DNA of 9,536 nucleotides, taken from an uncultured Oscillospiraceae bacterium (lineage in GTDB: Bacteria > Bacillota > Clostridia > Oscillospirales > Oscillospiraceae). Shown here piece by piece: positions 7,042 to 9,536 of this stretch. The DNA lies in assembly GCA_934621665.1 (NCBI GenBank), contig CAKTUT010000061.1, forward strand, positions 1-9,536, in the 5' to 3' direction. The translations under genes were made by a program, and so were the position numbers. The first letter of the stretch is position 1; each line of letters begins with the position of its first letter. Under the pieces are notes generated by a model. That model was not told the origin of the DNA, did no database searches, and was given only the letters and a program-made list of their open reading frames with translations.

Positions 7042-8368
7042 GCTTCCATTCCAGATCGGAGAACGTGGTGAACTGCGGCAGCCATTGCAGCTTGACCGTA
7101 CCGGTTTCGCCGTGGCGGTTCTTTGCCACAATGCACTCGGCAATGTTCTTGTCTTCGGTGTCCTTGTTGTAATAGTCGTCGCGGTAGAGGAACATGACGC
7201 AGTCGGCGTCCTGCTCGATGGCGCCGGATTCACGCAGATCCGAGAGCATCGGGCGCTTGTCGGTACGGCTTTCGTTGGCACGCGACAGCTGGCTCATGCA
7301 GATGACTGGAACGTTCAGCTCTTTGGCCATGATCTTGAGCGCGCGGGAAATTTCACTGACCACGTTGACGCGGTTTTCTCCGCTTTTGCCGGGGGCGGCG
7401 GAGGTCATCAATTGCAGATAGTCGATGAGCACCAGACCGAGGTTTTCAAGCCGGCGGCACTTGGCGTTCATCTCTGCCACCGTGATGGTGGGGTTATCGT
7501 CAATGCGGATATCGGTCTGGCTGAGCGCAGAGGAGGCAAGCGAGAGCTTCCCCCAGTCCTCCTCGGTCAGGTGGCCGGTGACAAGCTTTTGCAGATCAAC
7601 AAAGCTCTCGTTTGCAAGCAGGCGCATTGCCATCTGCTCGCGCGACATTTCAAGGTTAAAAAACGCGACGGTTTTTGGATAGTGCTTGGCAACGCTCAGC
7701 GCGATATTCAGCGCCATGGACGTTTTGCCCATGCCGGGGCGCGCGGCGATAAGCAGCAGGTCTGTCTTATTCAGACCGTTGATCTTGTGGTCAAGGTCAT
7801 GAAGTCCCGTGGAGTAGCCGGGAATTTCGTCGCCCGACTGCGCCAGCTCCTCCAAGCGGTCATAGACGTTCAGCAGTACCTTTCCGATGTGCTGGAGGCT
7901 GTCGCCGGAGTTTTCCTTGCGCAGCGAGTAGATTTTCTTTTCGGATGCCTCCAGAATCTCCTGCGCTGTGCCAACGCCCTCATATACGAGCTCGCCGATT
8001 TCTCCGGCGGCGGTGGAGAGGTTGCGTAAAAGCGCTTTGTCATGGACAATGGCGCAGTATTGACGCACGTTTGCGGCGGTGGGCGTAATCTGCATGAGCT
8101 GCGCAATGTAATCATACGAATGCGCCTCATCGTAGACGCCGCGCTGCTTCATCGCGTCAAGCACGGTGACAGGGTCAATCTTCTGGGAGTAGTTGAACAT
8201 CGTATAGATGGTCTCGTAGATTTCCCGGTTTTGCTTGAGATAGAAATCGTCCGGCGAGAGAAGCCCGATGACGTCCGGGATGCAGCGCTCGTCGATGAGC
8301 ATGGAGCCGAGCACCGACTGCTCGGCCTCAGGCGACTGCGGCACTTGTCTTGTCAGTAATTCATCCAT
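7031..8368 (-). CDS. dnaB: Replicative DNA helicase DnaB (DnaC in Bacillus naming)
   Basis: DnaB is the hexameric ATP-driven helicase that unwinds DNA at the replication fork and recruits primase. The 445-residue length is typical. The N-terminal domain (about 8-110) begins with the conserved PQSPEAEQSVLGSML. A linker helix (about 130-180) precedes the RecA-like motor. Walker A is ARPGMGKTS (209-217), the NLEMSREQM motif is at 238-246, Walker B is LVLIDYLQL (312-320), SQLSRANESR is at 359-368, and KNRHGETG near the C-terminus (416-423) carries the Arg/His motif. No intein interrupts it. The start lies 30 bases after the rplI stop. Its ribosome binding site is weak: only GGAA, about 8 bases away, unlike the clear AGGAG of rplI and ftsH. 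The stop overlaps the tilS start. The gdpP-rplI-dnaB order is widely conserved in Firmicutes. Confidence 0.97.
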   Translation of the reverse strand: MDELLTRQVPQSPEAEQSVLGSMLIDERCIPDVIGLLSPDDFYLKQNREIYETIYTMFNYSQKIDPVTVLDAMKQRGVYDEAHSYDYIAQLMQITPTAANVRQYCAIVHDKALLRNLSTAAGEIGELVYEGVGTAQEILEASEKKIYSLRKENSGDSLQHIGKVLLNVYDRLEELAQSGDEIPGYSTGLHDLDHKINGLNKTDLLLIAARPGMGKTSMALNIALSVAKHYPKTVAFFNLEMSREQMAMRLLANESFVDLQKLVTGHLTEEDWGKLSLASSALSQTDIRIDDNPTITVAEMNAKCRRLENLGLVLIDYLQLMTSAAPGKSGENRVNVVSEISRALKIMAKELNVPVICMSQLSRANESRTDKRPMLSDLRESGAIEQDADCVMFLYRDDYYNKDTEDKNIAECIVAKNRHGETGTVKLQWLPQFTTFSDLEWKHDG

Positions 8369-8398
8369 ACGTGTGTTCCGTCACTTTCCGTGAAATTT

Positions 8399-8845
8399 TC
8401 AGCCCTCGCTGACCTCGACTTTCAGATCGGCGTTGATCTCATAGCCAAGCTTGCAGCGGACGGTGTAGACACCGGTTGTCTTGATCGGCTCGTCCAGAAC
8501 GATTTTGCGCTTGTCCAGCTGGATGCCAAACTGCTTGTCGAGCGCCTCGGCAATTTCGGTATTGGTGACCGAGCCGAACAGACGGCCAGCACCGCCGCCC
8601 TTGGCGGTGAGCTTAAGCGTGAGCTCTTTCATCCGCTTGGATACGGCCAGAGCTTCGGCACGCTCCTTGGCCTGACGCTCCTGCGCGGCCTTGTCGTTCA
8701 TGCGCATGGTATTGATGTTGTCGGCGTTTGCCTCCTGCGCCAGCTTTTTGGGCAGCAGAAAATTGCGGGCATAGCCGTCGGAAACCTCAATCATTTGCCC
8801 GCGCTTGCCTTTGCCGCGGACGTCCTGTGTTAAAATTACTTTCAT
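8399..8845 (-). CDS. rplI: 50S ribosomal protein L9
   Basis: L9 binds 23S rRNA at the base of the L1 stalk and reaches along the ribosome surface, helping maintain reading-frame fidelity. It has 148 residues, the standard size. The N-terminal rRNA-binding domain (1 to about 40) has the signature MKVILTQDVRGKGKRG followed by VSDGYARNFLLPKKLA. A long charged helix (about 41-76) joins it to the C-terminal domain, which begins near GRLFGSVT (87-94). The ATG is preceded by AAGGAG with 8 bases of spacing. It lies 39 bases after the gdpP stop and 30 bases before dnaB, in the conserved operon order. Confidence 0.97.
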   Translation of the reverse strand: MKVILTQDVRGKGKRGQMIEVSDGYARNFLLPKKLAQEANADNINTMRMNDKAAQERQAKERAEALAVSKRMKELTLKLTAKGGGAGRLFGSVTNTEIAEALDKQFGIQLDKRKIVLDEPIKTTGVYTVRCKLGYEINADLKVEVSEG

Positions 8846-8884
8846 GTTATGTGCTCCTTTCGGGTAATTGGAAATGGAATGGAA

Positions 8885-9536
8885 TCAGTTCTCATAGAAC
8901 TTGTCGATGGAGGCAACCAGCTCCTCCAGTACGGTGCGCATTGGCTTTCCCTTGATCTGTGCACCGGCCGTTGCGGCGTTGCCGCCGCCGCCAAGCGGCT
9001 CAAGGATGACCTGCACGTTGCCCACGCCGATGGAGCGTGCGGAGATAATCACCTGATCGCCGTCTGGGTAGAGGACAAATGAGGTCATGATGCCGGAGAT
9101 GTTAAGCAGCTCGTCGGCGGCCTGCGCCGCGATGGTGCGCGTGACGGTGTGGTCAACGGCGGCGATAGCAATTTCGTTGCGGTACAGCCGTGCGGCCTGT
9201 ACGATCTGATAGCGCGCAATGGTGGCATCCAGATCGTTCTGGAACAGCTTCTTCACATCAACCGTGTCAGCGCCGGTGCGGCGCAGGAACGCGGCAGCCT
9301 CAAAGGTGCGCGAGCCGGTACGGACGTTGAAGTTTTTGGTGTCAAGGACGATGCCGGCAAGAAGCGCCTGTGCCTCAATGGGGCGAATGTCGCGCGGGTC
9401 AAGCGCGTACTGAAGAATTTCGGTGACAAGCTCGGACGCGGAGGACGAGTACGGCTCGTGCAGATTCAGCACGACATGCTCGATATAATCTGCCGCGCGG
9501 CGGTGGTGGTCAATAACGACGACGCGCGCAATGGAT
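8885..9536 (-). CDS. gdpP: Cyclic-di-AMP phosphodiesterase GdpP, 3' part
   Basis: GdpP (YybT) is a membrane-bound enzyme that hydrolyses c-di-AMP to pApA, lowering a second messenger that governs potassium and osmolyte balance and cell-wall stress in Firmicutes. Only the last 217 codons are in the window; the membrane segments, PAS and degenerate GGDEF domains and the first part of the DHH domain lie past 9536. The visible part begins SIARVVVIDHHRRAADYIE, with the catalytic DHH triad at 9503-9511. It continues through HEPYSSSASELVTEILQYAL and LLAGIVLDTKNF, then a DHHA1 domain ending in the glycine motif LGGGGNAATAGAQ. In most DHHA1 proteins this motif is GGGGH or GGGH; here the codon at 8978-8980 gives Asn. 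The frame is clean to the TGA. The frame is open to the window edge, so the GTG at 9472 is not a start. The family call rests on the DHH/DHHA1 pattern and the rplI-dnaB neighbours. Confidence 0.92.
   Translation of the reverse strand, partial: SIARVVVIDHHRRAADYIEHVVLNLHEPYSSSASELVTEILQYALDPRDIRPIEAQALLAGIVLDTKNFNVRTGSRTFEAAAFLRRTGADTVDVKKLFQNDLDATIARYQIVQAARLYRNEIAIAAVDHTVTRTIAAQAADELLNISGIMTSFVLYPDGDQVIISARSIGVGNVQVILEPLGGGGNAATAGAQIKGKPMRTVLEELVASIDKFYEN

Noticed and set aside
7042..7281. N-terminal extension of the tilS frame
   Set aside because: It lies entirely within dnaB and encodes a Ser/Thr/Arg/Pro-rich peptide unlike TilS, whose N-terminus starts shortly before the SGGADS loop.
7040..8029. 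+ strand open frame (329 codons) opposite dnaB
   Set aside because: It is an antisense shadow of the well-supported DnaB gene.
9470..9472. GTG as the start of a short 195-residue gene
   Set aside because: The frame is open to the window edge and the upstream codons encode the expected DHH motif, so this is an internal Val codon of gdpP.

Overview
The window carries seven protein genes that can be named with confidence, in two converging blocks. It looks like the chromosome of a moderately GC-rich Gram-positive anaerobe of class Clostridia, perhaps Oscillospiraceae/Ruminococcaceae (Faecalibacterium, Gemmiger or Subdoligranulum-like). That placement is inference. It rests on strong AGGAG-type ribosome binding sites, the gdpP-rplI-dnaB order followed by tilS-hpt-ftsH (both blocks typical of Firmicutes), and a feoB followed by a tiny Cys-rich membrane protein gene, an arrangement common in Clostridia.

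Left block, + strand (1-2861): a ferrous-iron uptake module. The window opens in the leader of feoB, possibly just after the end of an upstream gene such as feoA. A perfect 18-bp palindrome sits directly before the feoB ribosome binding site. feoB is followed by a 56-residue FeoB-associated Cys-rich protein gene and a strong hairpin that probably ends the transcript. FeoB is unusually long because a strongly acidic segment of about 100 residues is inserted in the first extracytoplasmic loop.

Middle (2862-3125): about 260 bases with no convincing gene, between the two convergent transcripts. It holds imperfect repeats and a weak hairpin and could be a dispersed intergenic repeat. A clear terminator for the - strand operon follows at 3126-3158.

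Right block, - strand (read from 9536 down to 3165): the 3' part of gdpP (c-di-AMP phosphodiesterase), rplI (ribosomal protein L9), dnaB (replicative helicase), tilS (tRNA-Ile lysidine synthetase), hpt (hypoxanthine phosphoribosyltransferase) and ftsH (membrane AAA+ zinc protease). The dnaB/tilS and tilS/hpt pairs overlap by a few bases and the other gaps are 30-60 bases, so this reads as one housekeeping operon covering nucleotide signalling, translation, replication, tRNA modification, purine salvage and membrane protein quality control. ftsH begins with TTG and has an 11-bp GC-rich hairpin just upstream.

I found no mobile element, CRISPR array, tRNA, rRNA or evident new defence or biosynthetic system. 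The best leads are local: the acidic FeoB loop, the hairpins next to feoB and ftsH, the unexplained intergenic segment, and apparent substitutions at conserved positions in GdpP and HPRT.
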